NCBI GenBank assembly: GCA_943912335.1
Contig: CALTUD010000014.1
Location: 1-64,000, forward strand
Direction of reading: 5' to 3'
Length of the DNA: 64,000 nt
Origin: an uncultured Acetobacteraceae bacterium
Lineage (GTDB): Bacteria > Pseudomonadota > Alphaproteobacteria > Acetobacterales > Acetobacteraceae
Under the pieces are notes generated by a model, which was not told the DNA's origin, did not search any database, and worked only from the letters and a program-made list of their open reading frames with translations. The position numbers and the translations under genes are program-made. Positions 45,150 through 54,875 of the stretch are shown here, one piece after another; the stretch's first letter is position 1, and the number at the start of each line of letters is the position of its first letter.

Positions 45150-46607
45150 ATGCCTGATGCTGGTGTCTCCGCGCGCCCGGGTCGCCGAACCATCACCGGG
45201 TTCCGGCTCGGGGCGCCGCGCAAGAGCCGCTCGATCCATCTCCACGCGATCGACGGTCTGTGCGAGTGTCCGAGCTGCGGCTTCTTCCAGCGAATCCCGG
45301 ATCTCGATCCGGGACAGGTTGCGGATTGCCGCCGCTGCCATGGCCAGCTCGGCCGGCGCAGGCCAAACCCGACCGTGTCCACCCCGCTCGCCTTCTGCAT
45401 CGCCTCGGCGGTGCTGTATTTCGTCGCCATCACCCAGCCGCTGATGACGCTGGACCTGTTCGGGCGCGTCCATACCGTCACCCTGCTCACCGGCCCGTTC
45501 GAGCTCTGGCAGGAAGGCTGGAGTCTGGTGGCGATCCTGGTGATGGCGGCGACGGTGATCGTGCCGCCGATCGTGATCGCGTTGATGTTGTTCATTCTGG
45601 TGGGCGCATCGCGCGAGGCGCTGCCGAACTGGGCGCCGCGCCTGATGCGCCGCTACGATCATCTCAGGCCCTGGTCAATGATCGAGGTCTACATGCTCGG
45701 GATCTTCGTGGCCTACACCAAGCTGATCGATCTGGCGCATGTGGAGGTGGGGCCCGCCGTCTATGCGCTGGCGGCGCTGATGCTGACCCAGGCGGCGACG
45801 GATTCCACCTTCGACGTCGACAAGGTCTGGCGCAAACGTCGCGTGTCGCGCTTCGTGCGCCTGCCGGACGGGCGGCGCGTCGTGGTGTCGACGGTGGATT
45901 CCTCCGAACACCCGTTGCCGCCGGCCGGACATCTGTTGTCCTGCACCTCCTGCGGTCTGGTCTGCGCGGCGGAACGGATGCTGCCCAAGGAGCACATGCT
46001 CGGGAATTGTCCGCGCTGTCATGCCTCCGTCAGCGTACGGAAGCCGCAGAGCTTCTGGCGCTGCGTCGCTCTGCTGGCCTGCGCGGTGGTGCTCTACATC
46101 CCGGCCAATCTTTATCCGGTGATGACGATCGTGAAGCTCAACCGGGGCGGCGGACACACCATCCTGGCCGGCGTACGCGAGCTCTACGAGGCCGACATGC
46201 TGCCTCTGGCGCTGCTGGTGTTCTTCGCCAGCATTACCGTGCCGGTGCTCAAGATCGCCGGCCTCGCCCTGATGTGCTTCGGCACGTGGCGCCGGTCCGC
46301 CGTCCGGCTGCGCGACCGCACGCGCCTCTACAGGCTGGTGGTGTTCATCGGCCGCTGGTCCATGATCGACGTGTTCATGATATCGATCCTGGTGGCGCTG
46401 GTCCGTTTCAGCGGTTTGGCGCATATCAGCGCCGACCCGGGCGTGTTCGCCTTCGCCGCGGTGGTGGTGCTGACCATCTTCGCGGCCGATTGTTTCGACC
46501 CGCGCACCATGTGGGACGCGGCCGGCATGAACGGCGCCGCCATGGCTCCAGACGGCCGTCCGGATGAAGCCGTTTCCTCCCCCCGAACGGAGCCCGTAAA
46601 CGCGTGA
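45150..46607 (+). CDS. pqiA: PqiA-type integral membrane protein (paraquat-inducible protein A)
   Basis: A 485-residue inner-membrane protein made of two similar PqiA units, each with a short zinc-ribbon-like Cys pair (CECPSC...CRRC near residues 38-64, and CTSC...CPRC near 275-305) and four membrane helices. It is part of the PqiABC envelope lipid-transport system. ATG 45150 is preferred because GGAG lies at the right distance; the ATG at 45138 is 4 codons longer. The stop overlaps the pqiB GTG (GTGA). Confidence 0.88.
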   Translation: MPDAGVSARPGRRTITGFRLGAPRKSRSIHLHAIDGLCECPSCGFFQRIPDLDPGQVADCRRCHGQLGRRRPNPTVSTPLAFCIASAVLYFVAITQPLMTLDLFGRVHTVTLLTGPFELWQEGWSLVAILVMAATVIVPPIVIALMLFILVGASREALPNWAPRLMRRYDHLRPWSMIEVYMLGIFVAYTKLIDLAHVEVGPAVYALAALMLTQAATDSTFDVDKVWRKRRVSRFVRLPDGRRVVVSTVDSSEHPLPPAGHLLSCTSCGLVCAAERMLPKEHMLGNCPRCHASVSVRKPQSFWRCVALLACAVVLYIPANLYPVMTIVKLNRGGGHTILAGVRELYEADMLPLALLVFFASITVPVLKIAGLALMCFGTWRRSAVRLRDRTRLYRLVVFIGRWSMIDVFMISILVALVRFSGLAHISADPGVFAFAAVVVLTIFAADCFDPRTMWDAAGMNGAAMAPDGRPDEAVSSPRTEPVNA

Positions 46608-48358
46608 GTGGACAACAGGACGATCCCGCCCACGGTCGCGACCGGGATGGCGGACAGAGTTCGGGCGATGCGGCGCTACCGCATACGCGCGACACCATGG
46701 ACGAGCAGGCGTCCTCTGCCTCCATCCGGCGCACGCGTTTCTCGCTGGTCTGGCTGATCCCGATCGTCGTGGTCGTCGTCGCCGCGTGGCTGGGATGGAC
46801 CACCCTGTCGAGCCGCGGCCCCGAGATCACCATCACCTTCGATACCGCCGACGGCATCACCGCCGGCCAGACCCAGGTCAAGCACAAGGCGGTGGCGCTG
46901 GGCACGGTGGAGAATGTGGGCCTCAGCAAGGACCTCAAGACGGTCGAGATCCGCGTGCGCATGAACGCGCAGTCCAAGCCGTTCCTCACCTCCAATGCCC
47001 AGTTTTGGGTGGTGCGCCCCCGCCTCAGCGGCGCCACGGTGAGTGGTCTCGATACGCTGGTGTCTGGCGCCTATATCGCCGTCGATCCCGGTGCGCCCGG
47101 CGGCGCGCAGCAAAGCGAGTTCGTCGGCAAGGAAGCCCCGCCCGGCGTCCGCTCCGACGAGCCCGGCCGCACCTACACGCTCATGACCGGCGAGATCGGC
47201 TCCATCAGCCAGGGCGCGCCGGTGTTCTTCCGCGATGTGGTGGTGGGCGAAGTGCTCGGTTACACCATGCCGCCAGGCGGGCGCGGCCCGATCCCGATCC
47301 AGGTCTTCGTGCGCGAGCCGTATGATCGCTATCTTCGGGCCGACACCCGATTCTGGAACGTGTCCGGCATCCGGGCCAATTTCAACGGTGGCAACCTGCA
47401 TATTGAGGTGGAATCGCTGCAGGCGCTCCTGTCCGGCGGCGTCGCCTTCGGCCTGCCGGAACAGCGTCGCGGCAAGGACGCGCCGGACGCGCCGGACAAT
47501 GCGGTGTTCAAGCTCTACGCGAGCAAGGACGATGCCGACAGCGCCGGGTATCGCGACCGCATTCCGATGGTCACCTATTTCGAGAATTCGGTGAAAGGTC
47601 TCGATGCCGGCAGCCCCGTCACGATGTTCGGTCTGCAGGTCGGCAGCGTCACCGGCGTGAGCCTGCAGCTCAACAAGGCCAAGGGCACCGCACGCGTGCG
47701 CGTGGCGATGGAGATCCAGCCCGAACGCGTTCTGCCGGACGATCCGGATACGCCCGCCACCATCGAAAACACGGCGCGCGCCCTGGTCAACAACGGTCTG
47801 CGCGCCGAAACCGGCACCGGCAATCTGCTGACCGGGTCCTCCGAGATCTCGCTCGCCTTCGTGCCCAACGACACCAAGGCGTCGATCTCGATGGAGGGCG
47901 ATGCCGTGGTTCTGCCCAGCAAGGCGGGCGGCGTGTCCGGCATCATGGAATCGGTGTCCGCGGTGGCCGACAAGATCGCCGCCATGCCGCTCACCCAGAT
48001 CGGCGAGAACGTGAACAACCTGCTGGCGCATACCGACAGCACGGTGAACGGACCGCAGATGCGCCAGGCCCTCGCCAGCCTGACCGAAACGCTGAAAAGC
48101 GTTCAGCACCTGTCGCAGCATGCCGATCAGGGCATGACGCCGCTGATGCAGCGCCTGCCGGCGATCGCCGACCAGCTCCAGGGAGCCGTCACGCACGCCA
48201 ACGCCGCGCTGGCGGCCTATGGCGGCGATTCCGACTTCCATCACAGCCTTCAGCAGACGCTGGACCAGTTGAACGAGACCGCGCGCTCGGTTCGCCTGCT
48301 GGCCGATTTCATCAGCCGACATCCGAGCGCGCTTCTGCTCGGCCGGCACAAGCCGTGA
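46604..48358 (+). CDS. pqiB: PqiB, MCE-domain lipid transport protein
   Basis: A 584-residue protein with one N-terminal membrane helix (about 47-66) and three MCE/MlaD domains (FDTADGITAGQTQVKHKAVALGTVENV for the first), followed by a long helical C-terminal part. In E. coli PqiB forms a periplasm-spanning tube that moves lipids between membranes. GTG 46604 overlaps pqiA. It is coupled downstream to pqiC. Confidence 0.92.
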   Translation: MSGQQDDPAHGRDRDGGQSSGDAALPHTRDTMDEQASSASIRRTRFSLVWLIPIVVVVVAAWLGWTTLSSRGPEITITFDTADGITAGQTQVKHKAVALGTVENVGLSKDLKTVEIRVRMNAQSKPFLTSNAQFWVVRPRLSGATVSGLDTLVSGAYIAVDPGAPGGAQQSEFVGKEAPPGVRSDEPGRTYTLMTGEIGSISQGAPVFFRDVVVGEVLGYTMPPGGRGPIPIQVFVREPYDRYLRADTRFWNVSGIRANFNGGNLHIEVESLQALLSGGVAFGLPEQRRGKDAPDAPDNAVFKLYASKDDADSAGYRDRIPMVTYFENSVKGLDAGSPVTMFGLQVGSVTGVSLQLNKAKGTARVRVAMEIQPERVLPDDPDTPATIENTARALVNNGLRAETGTGNLLTGSSEISLAFVPNDTKASISMEGDAVVLPSKAGGVSGIMESVSAVADKIAAMPLTQIGENVNNLLAHTDSTVNGPQMRQALASLTETLKSVQHLSQHADQGMTPLMQRLPAIADQLQGAVTHANAALAAYGGDSDFHHSLQQTLDQLNETARSVRLLADFISRHPSALLLGRHKP

Positions 48359-48366
48359 GAGGTCCG

Positions 48367-49038
48367 ATGCGTTCCTTCAAGCGCCTGGGCGCCCTGGCCG
48401 TTCTCGTCGCCCTCGCCGGATGCGGCTCGACCGATCCCGACTACTACACGCTGCGCGCCTGGCCCGGCGTGGCGCAGGCAGGCGGGCCGCTCAGCCTCAA
48501 GATCCGCACCCCGTCCGTGGCCGGCTATCTCGACCGCGATTACATCGTTGCCGGCGATCGCGATTATCGGCTCAAGCTGAACAAGGACGGTGCCTGGGGC
48601 GAGCCGTTGGCGGACATGATCGGCCAGACCCTGGCCAGCGACCTGCAACAGCGTCTGCCCGGCACCAACGTGTTCACACAGGCCGGTGCCATCTCCACCG
48701 AGGCGCAAGGCACGGTGGAACTCGACATCACCCAGTTCGCCCGGACCCATGACGGGCTGGTCGAGCTGGGCGGCGCCTTGTCGGTGAAACGCGACGATAC
48801 GGGGAACGGCCCCGTCCTGCCGACGGCCAGCATCCCGTTGCATCTTACCATGACGCCGGCCGGCAGTGGCGTGTCGGCGGAAGTGGCGGCTCTGAGTCAG
48901 CTTCTGGGGCAGGTGGCGGACCGTGCGGCGATCGAGGCGCGCCGGATCGGAACGGCCCTGCCGCCGGCTCAGCCTTCTGTTGGAGCAGCGGACGTGCCGG
49001 CGCCGGGCGGCGTACCGGTGGCACTCGCGCCGCGCTGA
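48367..49038 (+). CDS. pqiC: PqiC-type membrane-integrity lipoprotein (ABC-type transport auxiliary lipoprotein)
   Basis: A 223-residue lipoprotein with the lipobox LAGC at residues 16-19 and a PqiC/LptE-like core (YYTLRAWPG, TPSVAGYLDRDYIVAGDRDYRLKLNKDGAWGEPL). It is the third part of the PqiABC complex. ATG 48367 has AGAGG upstream; the GTG at 48355 overlaps the pqiB stop and is an alternative. It is followed by a hairpin and a convergent MFS gene. Confidence 0.85.
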   Translation: MRSFKRLGALAVLVALAGCGSTDPDYYTLRAWPGVAQAGGPLSLKIRTPSVAGYLDRDYIVAGDRDYRLKLNKDGAWGEPLADMIGQTLASDLQQRLPGTNVFTQAGAISTEAQGTVELDITQFARTHDGLVELGGALSVKRDDTGNGPVLPTASIPLHLTMTPAGSGVSAEVAALSQLLGQVADRAAIEARRIGTALPPAQPSVGAADVPAPGGVPVALAPR

Positions 49039-49041
49039 ACC

Positions 49042-49065
49042 GTCGCGGGCGTTTCCGCCCGCGAC
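49042..49065. terminator. Hairpin between the convergent pqiC and MFS genes
   Basis: GTCGCGGGCG (49042-49051) and CGCCCGCGAC (49056-49065) form a perfect 10-bp stem with the loop TTTC. T content after it is low on both strands. It may terminate both genes. Confidence 0.5.
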
Positions 49066-49072
49066 CTTGCGT

Positions 49073-50329
49073 TCACATCGCGTCCGCGTCGCCCTCCATC
49101 CGGGCGCCGGGCAGGTGTGCCGGCTCGCGCGCAGCCACCAAGGCGGTGATCACCGATCCGCCCAGCACGCAAAGCTCGATCGAGCGGGCCAGACCGACCA
49201 CGCCGCCAGCCCAGGGCACCAGGAAGCTGGCCACGCCCTGTCCGGCCGAGGCCACGGCGTAGCCGAGCCCCATGCCGAACGAGCGCACGTCCGACGGGAA
49301 GCGCTGCGCCAGGAAATGCGGCACCAGGGCGAACACGCTGTTGCCGAAGAAGCCCATGAACAGGGACGCCGCCAGCAGCACCGGCATCGATCCGCCGGAC
49401 GCGAACGGCACCACGTCCAGAACCGTCAGCAGCAGATAGACGAGCAGGGTGCGTCGCTCGCCGAAGCGCGACGCCGACCAGCCGCAGACCGGCTTGCCGA
49501 CGATGGAGCCCAGGCAATAGGCGGCGATGGCCGGGAACACCATGGACGGCGTGAAGCCATGCACCTCGCGCAGCAGCGTCGGATAGAAGCTGTAGATCGC
49601 CGCATTCTGGAACAACAGGAAGCACATGAACAGCAGCGCCTGACGCGCGGCGGCCTCGAGCCGGAAGCGCGGACGGGGCGCAACCTCGGCAGGACGGTTC
49701 GCCGCCTGGGCCTTCTCCGCGCGCATCCGCAGCCAGACCGGACTTTCCGCCACGCCGACACGAATGAAGATCGCTAGGATCGCCGGAGCGATGCCCATGA
49801 AGAACAGCACGCGCCAGCCGTAATGCGGCAGGATCACCGCCTGCGCGGCAGCAGCAGCGAAGAAGCCGAACTCGTAGCCGGACATCATGATCGCGGACGC
49901 CAACGCACGGCTGCGCGGCGGCACGCTTTCGATCAGCAGCGCCGCGGAGGCGGTCCATTCGCCGCCGAACCCGATCCCGAACAGGAACTGGATCACGACC
50001 ATCGCGGCGTAGCTCCAGGCCAGTCCCGAGAAGCCGGAAAACACCGCGAACCAGATCACGCCGATCATGAAGGTGAGCTTCCGCCCGTAGCGATCCGCCA
50101 GCCAGCCCCAGCCGGTATTGCCGAGAATGCGGCCGACGCTCTGCGAGGTGATCACCAGCCCCATCGCCACCAGCGAGACATGCAAACTCTTGCCGATATC
50201 CGGCAAGGCAAGCAGCAGCACGACCTGGTCGAACGCATCCAGGAACCAGCCGAGAAAGGCGGCCAGAGTGACGCGCCAGAACGGCGCGAGGTCGCGCAGA
50301 GGGCTGGATGCTTCTCGATCGATCGCCAC
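49073..50329 (-). CDS. MFS transporter, sialate/aromatic-acid:H+ symporter-like
   Basis: A 418-residue, 12-helix MFS protein. The second-third helix loop has GWLADRYGRKLT and the first helix LGWFLDAFDQVVLLLALPDIGK, which is like organic-acid:proton symporters. GTG 50329 is preferred (AAGGGGACGG upstream); the extra 37 codons to 50440 are Lys/Arg/Pro-rich. The substrate is unknown; a carboxylate is likely from the family. Confidence 0.85.
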   Translation of the reverse strand: MAIDREASSPLRDLAPFWRVTLAAFLGWFLDAFDQVVLLLALPDIGKSLHVSLVAMGLVITSQSVGRILGNTGWGWLADRYGRKLTFMIGVIWFAVFSGFSGLAWSYAAMVVIQFLFGIGFGGEWTASAALLIESVPPRSRALASAIMMSGYEFGFFAAAAAQAVILPHYGWRVLFFMGIAPAILAIFIRVGVAESPVWLRMRAEKAQAANRPAEVAPRPRFRLEAAARQALLFMCFLLFQNAAIYSFYPTLLREVHGFTPSMVFPAIAAYCLGSIVGKPVCGWSASRFGERRTLLVYLLLTVLDVVPFASGGSMPVLLAASLFMGFFGNSVFALVPHFLAQRFPSDVRSFGMGLGYAVASAGQGVASFLVPWAGGVVGLARSIELCVLGGSVITALVAAREPAHLPGARMEGDADAM

Positions 50330-50553
50330 GGTTCGTTTCCGTCCCCTTGTTGCGCCGCTTGGTTTCGGTTGCGCCGCTGGCGGCCGGTCACTCTTGGCAG
50401 TATTTTGTCTGAGTTTGGGCGAGGCGGACGGAAGCGGCAAGCCGCGCCGGACATCGCTGCGGCTGTTCGAGGGGCGTTATAACGACATCGCATCGAAACT
50501 GCGCGGTCGGGATGAAGTTCTCATACCCCGAGCAGCTTGTCCGGGGTGGAGCG

Positions 50554-50748
50554 ATGCCGTCCAGCGATCCTTTGACCGTGTCCCTGACGCCCGAGTTGCG
50601 CCGGTTCATCTCCGCGCAGGTCGAGAGCGGCCGGTATCAGACGGCGAGCGAGGTCGTGCGTGCCGGTCTGAGACTTCTGACCCGGATCGATCCGCCCCAG
50701 GCGATCGGGCCGGCCGTCGCGCCGGCGCCCGAGACCGTGTCGGACTGA
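50554..50748 (+). CDS. Solitary ParD-like ribbon-helix-helix protein
   Basis: A 64-residue protein with the ParD antitoxin pattern: VSLTPELRRFISAQVESGRYQTASEVVRAGLRLL, beginning with the short DNA-binding strand. No ParE toxin follows: the next start codon, six bases after the stop, is that of a large sensor kinase. ATG 50554 follows GGGGTGGAG; an upstream ATG at 50512 would add 14 residues. It may be an orphan antitoxin or a small regulator of the adjacent kinase gene. Confidence 0.7.
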   Translation: MPSSDPLTVSLTPELRRFISAQVESGRYQTASEVVRAGLRLLTRIDPPQAIGPAVAPAPETVSD

Positions 50749-50753
50749 CCCGC

Positions 50754-53700
50754 ATGCCCGATCTCATCTCCGCGCCGGGCTGGATGGAGGCGGACCGGCT
50801 GCAGGCGCTGCACGGCTATGACATTCTCGACACCGTGCGCGAAACCGAGTTCGACGACATCGTGCAGATGGCGGCGCAGGCCTGCGCCGCCTCAATGTCG
50901 TTCCTGAACCTGATCGACAGCCATCGGCAATGGTTCAAGGCGGAAATCGGCTTCGGAGCGCGCCAGATTCCGCGCGAACCGTCGCTGTGCGTTCATGCGC
51001 TCGATGCGCCCGACGTGCTGATGGTGCCGGATACGCTGGCCGACCCACGCTTCGCCGACAATGCACTCGTGCTGGGGCCGCCCTTCGTTCGTCTTTATGC
51101 AGGCGTTCCGCTGCGGACGCCCGAAGGGCTGCCGATCGGCGTTCTCTGCGTGATGGACCAGAAGCCGCGAGCGCTGAACGAGCAGCAGCTGTTCATCCTC
51201 AAGGCGCTGGCGCGGGCGGTAATGGCGCGGTTCGAGCAGCGCAAGGCACTGGCAGAGCGGGACCGTGCGCTCGTCGCCGAGGAGCGCAGCCAGACGCACA
51301 GCCGGCAGATCCTGGATAGTGCGATCGACTACGCCATCGTCAGCTTCGACGTCGCGGGCCGGGTGACGAGCTGGAACGAGGGCGCACACCGCATTCTCGG
51401 CTGGACCGAGGAGGAGATGCTGGGCGAGCCGGCCGACCGTTTCTTCACGCCGGAAGACGTCGCGGCCGAACGGCCGGCCTTGGAGATGGGCGACGCGCTG
51501 CGAAACGAGCGCGGCAACGACGAACGTTGGCATATGCGCAAGGACGGATCCCGCTTCTTCGCCGCCGGCGAGATGATGGTGCTGCGCGACGAGAACGGCG
51601 CCCTCGCCGGCTTCATCAAGATGCTGCGGGACCGGACCGAGCAGCGCCGCGCCTCGCAGGCGCTGCGTTTCAGCGAGGACCGTATCGAAACGGCGTTGTC
51701 GACCGGCCTGGTCGGGTTCTTCGACTGGGACGTGAGCGCCGACACCATCCAGGGCGATGCCCGTTATGCCGATCTGTTCGGGCTCGATCCCCACCGTCTG
51801 GCTGAGGGGCTTTCGCTTCTGGCAATGATGGACGCCATCCACCCTGCCGACCGGCACGCGGTGGCGGCCACGCTCGACGCGGCGATCCGGCGGGGAGAGG
51901 ATTATACCACCCAGTGCCGCATCGTCGGCAGCGGACGCACGCCGCGCAGCCTGCTGGTGCGGGGGCGTTGCTACGATCGCGCCGACACGCAGGCGCGTCG
52001 ATTCACCGGCATCGCCATCGACATCTCTGCCGCCGAGGATGCCCGCGCCGCGCTGCATGCCAGCGAATCGTTCAACCGGGAAATCCTGGCCAGCTCCTCC
52101 GATTGCATCAAGGTGCTCCGGCTCGACGGCACGCTCGAATTCATGAGCGAGGGCGGTCAGCGCATCATGGAAATCGCGGATTTCTCCCATTTCGCCGGCT
52201 GCCCCTGGCCGAGTTTCTGGGACGGCGCTGGCAATGCCGACGCGTTGCGGGCGTTGGAGATCGCCCGCAATGGGGGGCGAGGGCATTTCCGGGGGCACGC
52301 CAATACGGCCAAGGGAAACCAGCGCTACTGGGATGTGGTGGTCACGCCCATGCTGGGCCGGGATGGCAAGCCCGAGCGTCTGCTGTCCATCTCGCGCGAC
52401 GTGACCGAGGCCCACAGGGCAGCGGAACGCATTGAGCTGGCGCTGAACACCGGAACCGTGCTCGGCACCTGGGTCTGGGACGTGGTTCGGGACCGGTTCA
52501 CCGCGGATCGCCGTTTCGCGCTCACCTTTTCGCTAAAACCGGAGGCGCTGGAAGCGGGTCTGCCGCTGCGGGAGGTGGTTCGGTCGATCCATCCGGACGA
52601 TCTGGAGCCGGTGGAGGCATTGATCCGCCGGACCCTGTCGTCGGGCGGCCGCTACAGCGCCGAATACCGGGTGCGCCAGCTCGACGGGTCCTGGCGCTGG
52701 ATCGAAGCCAACGGCACCTGCGATCTGGACCAGACCGGTCAGGCGGTACGCTTTCCCGGCGTGCTGATCGATATCGATGCGCGCAAGCGTCAGGAGCTGC
52801 GTCAGGCGGCGCTGATCGAACTCGGCAACCGGCTGCGCGAGTTGCACGAGCCGGCCTGCATGGTCGCCGTCGCGTCGTCTCTTCTGGGACGAACCCTCGG
52901 GGTCGATCGCGCCGGATACGGCATGGTGGATGCGGCGCGCGAGATCGTCGCGGTGGAGGGCGACTGGTGTGCCGGCCCGTCCATCCGGTCCGTCGCCGGG
53001 CTGCATGGGTTCCGGTCGTTCGGCTCCTATATCGAGAACCTGAAACGCAACGAGGTCGTCGCCATCGCCGATATCGCCTGCGATCCGCGCACCTGCGACG
53101 GCGCCGCCGCCCTGGAGGCGGTGCAGGTCCGCGGATTGTTGAACGTCCCGCTGATGGATGCCGGCATGACGCAGGCGATCGTGTTCGCACACACGGCGGA
53201 CATCCATGCCTGGACCGAGGAGGAGATCTCCTTCACCCGGGCCGTCGCCGACCGGACCTGGGCGGCGATCAAGCAGGCGCAGGCCGAGAACGAGCTGCTG
53301 CGGATCAACCGCGGGCTGGAAGCAGAGGTCGCCGAACGCACGCGGGAGCGCGACGGTATCTGGAACGCGTCGCAGGATCTTCTGGGCGTCGCCGACAACC
53401 GGGGCGTTTGGCTGAACGTCAGCCCGGCCTGGACGGAGCGCCTCGGCTGGCAGCCCGGAGAAATCGTCGGCCGGAGTTTCGCCTGGATCGGCGATCCCGA
53501 CGACGGCGTCCGGGCTGCGGGGGAGATCGCCCGCATCGCTGCGCGGCGCAAACCGGGAACGTTCGAAACGCGGTTTAGAACGGCGGACGGCGATTTTCGC
53601 GTCCTGTCCTGGGTGATCGTTCCAGCCGACGACCGGCTCTACTGCTCGGCCCGAGACGTGACGGAAGCGAAGCTGGCCGCGGCGGCGCTGGCCCGGACCG

Positions 53701-54857
53701 AGCAGGCGTTGCGGCAGAGCCAGAAGATGGAAGCCGTGGGCCAGCTCACCGGCGGCCTGGCGCATGACTTCAACAATCTGCTGACCGGTATCACCGGCGC
53801 GCTCGAACTGCTCGGAACGCGCATCGCGCAGGGCCGGCTGAAGGACGTCGACCGCTATGTGCAGGCAGCCCAGGGTGCCGCGAAGCGGGCGGCCGCGCTG
53901 ACGCACCGGTTGCTGGCTTTCTCGCGTCAGCAGACGCTCGATCCCAAGCCGACCGACGCGACCCGTCTGGTCGCCGACATGGAGGAGCTGATCCGCCGCA
54001 CGATCGGCCCGGCGATCGACCTGCATGTGTCCGCGGCACCCGGCGTTTGGCCGGTTCTTGTCGACTCGAACCAGCTCGAGAACGCGGTTCTGAACCTGTG
54101 CATCAATGCGCGGGACGCGATGCCGGACGGGGGTCGTCTGGCGATCGAGATGGCCAACCGGGTGCTGGACGAAACCGGCGCGCGCGATCGCGACGTGCCG
54201 CCCGGACAGTATCTGTCGCTCTGCGTGACCGATACCGGCACCGGCATGCCGCCGGACGTGATCGCCAAGGCGTTCGATCCGTTCTTCACCACCAAGCCGC
54301 TCGGCCAGGGGACGGGGCTCGGCCTCAGCATGATCTACGGTTTCGTGCGTCAGTCCGGCGGCCAGATCAAAATCCAGTCCGAGGAAGGCGTCGGCACCAG
54401 CATGATCCTGCTGCTGCCGCGTCATGTCGGGACGGTCGGAGACGCCGATGCCGATGCGGAGCCGGCCGGGGTGCCCCGTGCGGAAGCCGGGGAAACCGTG
54501 CTGATCGTCGACGACGAGCCGACCATCCGCATGCTCATCACGGAGGTCCTGGAAGAGCTGGGCTACGCGGCGATCGAGGCGCAGGACGGCGCCGCCGGTC
54601 TGGCGGTGCTGCAATCCGATGCGCGGGTGGATCTGGTGGTGACCGATGTGGGCCTGCCCGGCGGCATGAGCGGGCGGCAGATGGCCGATATCGCCAGAAT
54701 CAGCCGTCCGGAGCTGAAGATCCTGTTCATCACCGGCTATGCCGAAACCGCCGTGGTCGGAAACGGCCATCTCGAACCGGGCATGCATGTGATGACCAAG
54801 CCGTTCGCGATGGAGATGCTGGCGAATCGGATCAAGGAGCTGACGACCGGGCGCTGA
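50754..54857 (+). CDS. Hybrid sensor histidine kinase with GAF and multiple PAS domains and a receiver domain
   Basis: A 1367-residue soluble (no clear membrane helices) sensor. An N-terminal GAF domain (about 20-160) is followed by PAS domains (about 180-300, 310-430, 440-555, 560-680), a second GAF (about 690-845), a coiled coil, another PAS (about 865-970), HisKA with His1004 (GLAHDFNN), HATPase (N box near 1110-1120, GTGMP, GLGLSMIYGF) and a receiver with Asp1298, an acidic pair at 1253-1254 and Lys1349. It can pass phosphate to its own receiver or another. The frame is open back to 50118, but ATG 50754 fits the GAF start. Ligands are unknown. Confidence 0.9.
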   Translation: MPDLISAPGWMEADRLQALHGYDILDTVRETEFDDIVQMAAQACAASMSFLNLIDSHRQWFKAEIGFGARQIPREPSLCVHALDAPDVLMVPDTLADPRFADNALVLGPPFVRLYAGVPLRTPEGLPIGVLCVMDQKPRALNEQQLFILKALARAVMARFEQRKALAERDRALVAEERSQTHSRQILDSAIDYAIVSFDVAGRVTSWNEGAHRILGWTEEEMLGEPADRFFTPEDVAAERPALEMGDALRNERGNDERWHMRKDGSRFFAAGEMMVLRDENGALAGFIKMLRDRTEQRRASQALRFSEDRIETALSTGLVGFFDWDVSADTIQGDARYADLFGLDPHRLAEGLSLLAMMDAIHPADRHAVAATLDAAIRRGEDYTTQCRIVGSGRTPRSLLVRGRCYDRADTQARRFTGIAIDISAAEDARAALHASESFNREILASSSDCIKVLRLDGTLEFMSEGGQRIMEIADFSHFAGCPWPSFWDGAGNADALRALEIARNGGRGHFRGHANTAKGNQRYWDVVVTPMLGRDGKPERLLSISRDVTEAHRAAERIELALNTGTVLGTWVWDVVRDRFTADRRFALTFSLKPEALEAGLPLREVVRSIHPDDLEPVEALIRRTLSSGGRYSAEYRVRQLDGSWRWIEANGTCDLDQTGQAVRFPGVLIDIDARKRQELRQAALIELGNRLRELHEPACMVAVASSLLGRTLGVDRAGYGMVDAAREIVAVEGDWCAGPSIRSVAGLHGFRSFGSYIENLKRNEVVAIADIACDPRTCDGAAALEAVQVRGLLNVPLMDAGMTQAIVFAHTADIHAWTEEEISFTRAVADRTWAAIKQAQAENELLRINRGLEAEVAERTRERDGIWNASQDLLGVADNRGVWLNVSPAWTERLGWQPGEIVGRSFAWIGDPDDGVRAAGEIARIAARRKPGTFETRFRTADGDFRVLSWVIVPADDRLYCSARDVTEAKLAAAALARTEQALRQSQKMEAVGQLTGGLAHDFNNLLTGITGALELLGTRIAQGRLKDVDRYVQAAQGAAKRAAALTHRLLAFSRQQTLDPKPTDATRLVADMEELIRRTIGPAIDLHVSAAPGVWPVLVDSNQLENAVLNLCINARDAMPDGGRLAIEMANRVLDETGARDRDVPPGQYLSLCVTDTGTGMPPDVIAKAFDPFFTTKPLGQGTGLGLSMIYGFVRQSGGQIKIQSEEGVGTSMILLLPRHVGTVGDADADAEPAGVPRAEAGETVLIVDDEPTIRMLITEVLEELGYAAIEAQDGAAGLAVLQSDARVDLVVTDVGLPGGMSGRQMADIARISRPELKILFITGYAETAVVGNGHLEPGMHVMTKPFAMEMLANRIKELTTGR

Positions 54858-54869
54858 GCGCGCCCGGTC
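54845..54869 (+). terminator. Hairpin spanning the kinase stop codon
   Basis: GACCGGGCGC (54845-54854) pairs with GCGCCCGGTC (54860-54869); the TGA stop lies in the loop. The next T run is short, so termination strength is uncertain. It lies between the convergent kinase and decarboxylase genes. Confidence 0.4.
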
Positions 54870-54875
54870 CTTCGG

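Noticed and set aside
46676..48349. 557-codon frame opposite pqiB
   Set aside because: Antisense shadow; no domain and no ribosome site.
50554..50748. Complete type II toxin-antitoxin module
   Set aside because: No ParE or other toxin gene before or after; only the antitoxin-like gene is present.
50118..50753. Long upstream extension of the sensor-kinase frame
   Set aside because: Crosses the MFS promoter region and the ParD-like gene; translation is Arg-rich without conservation, and ATG 50754 fits the GAF start.
52533..54788. 751-codon frame opposite the sensor kinase
   Set aside because: Antisense shadow; no conserved motif.
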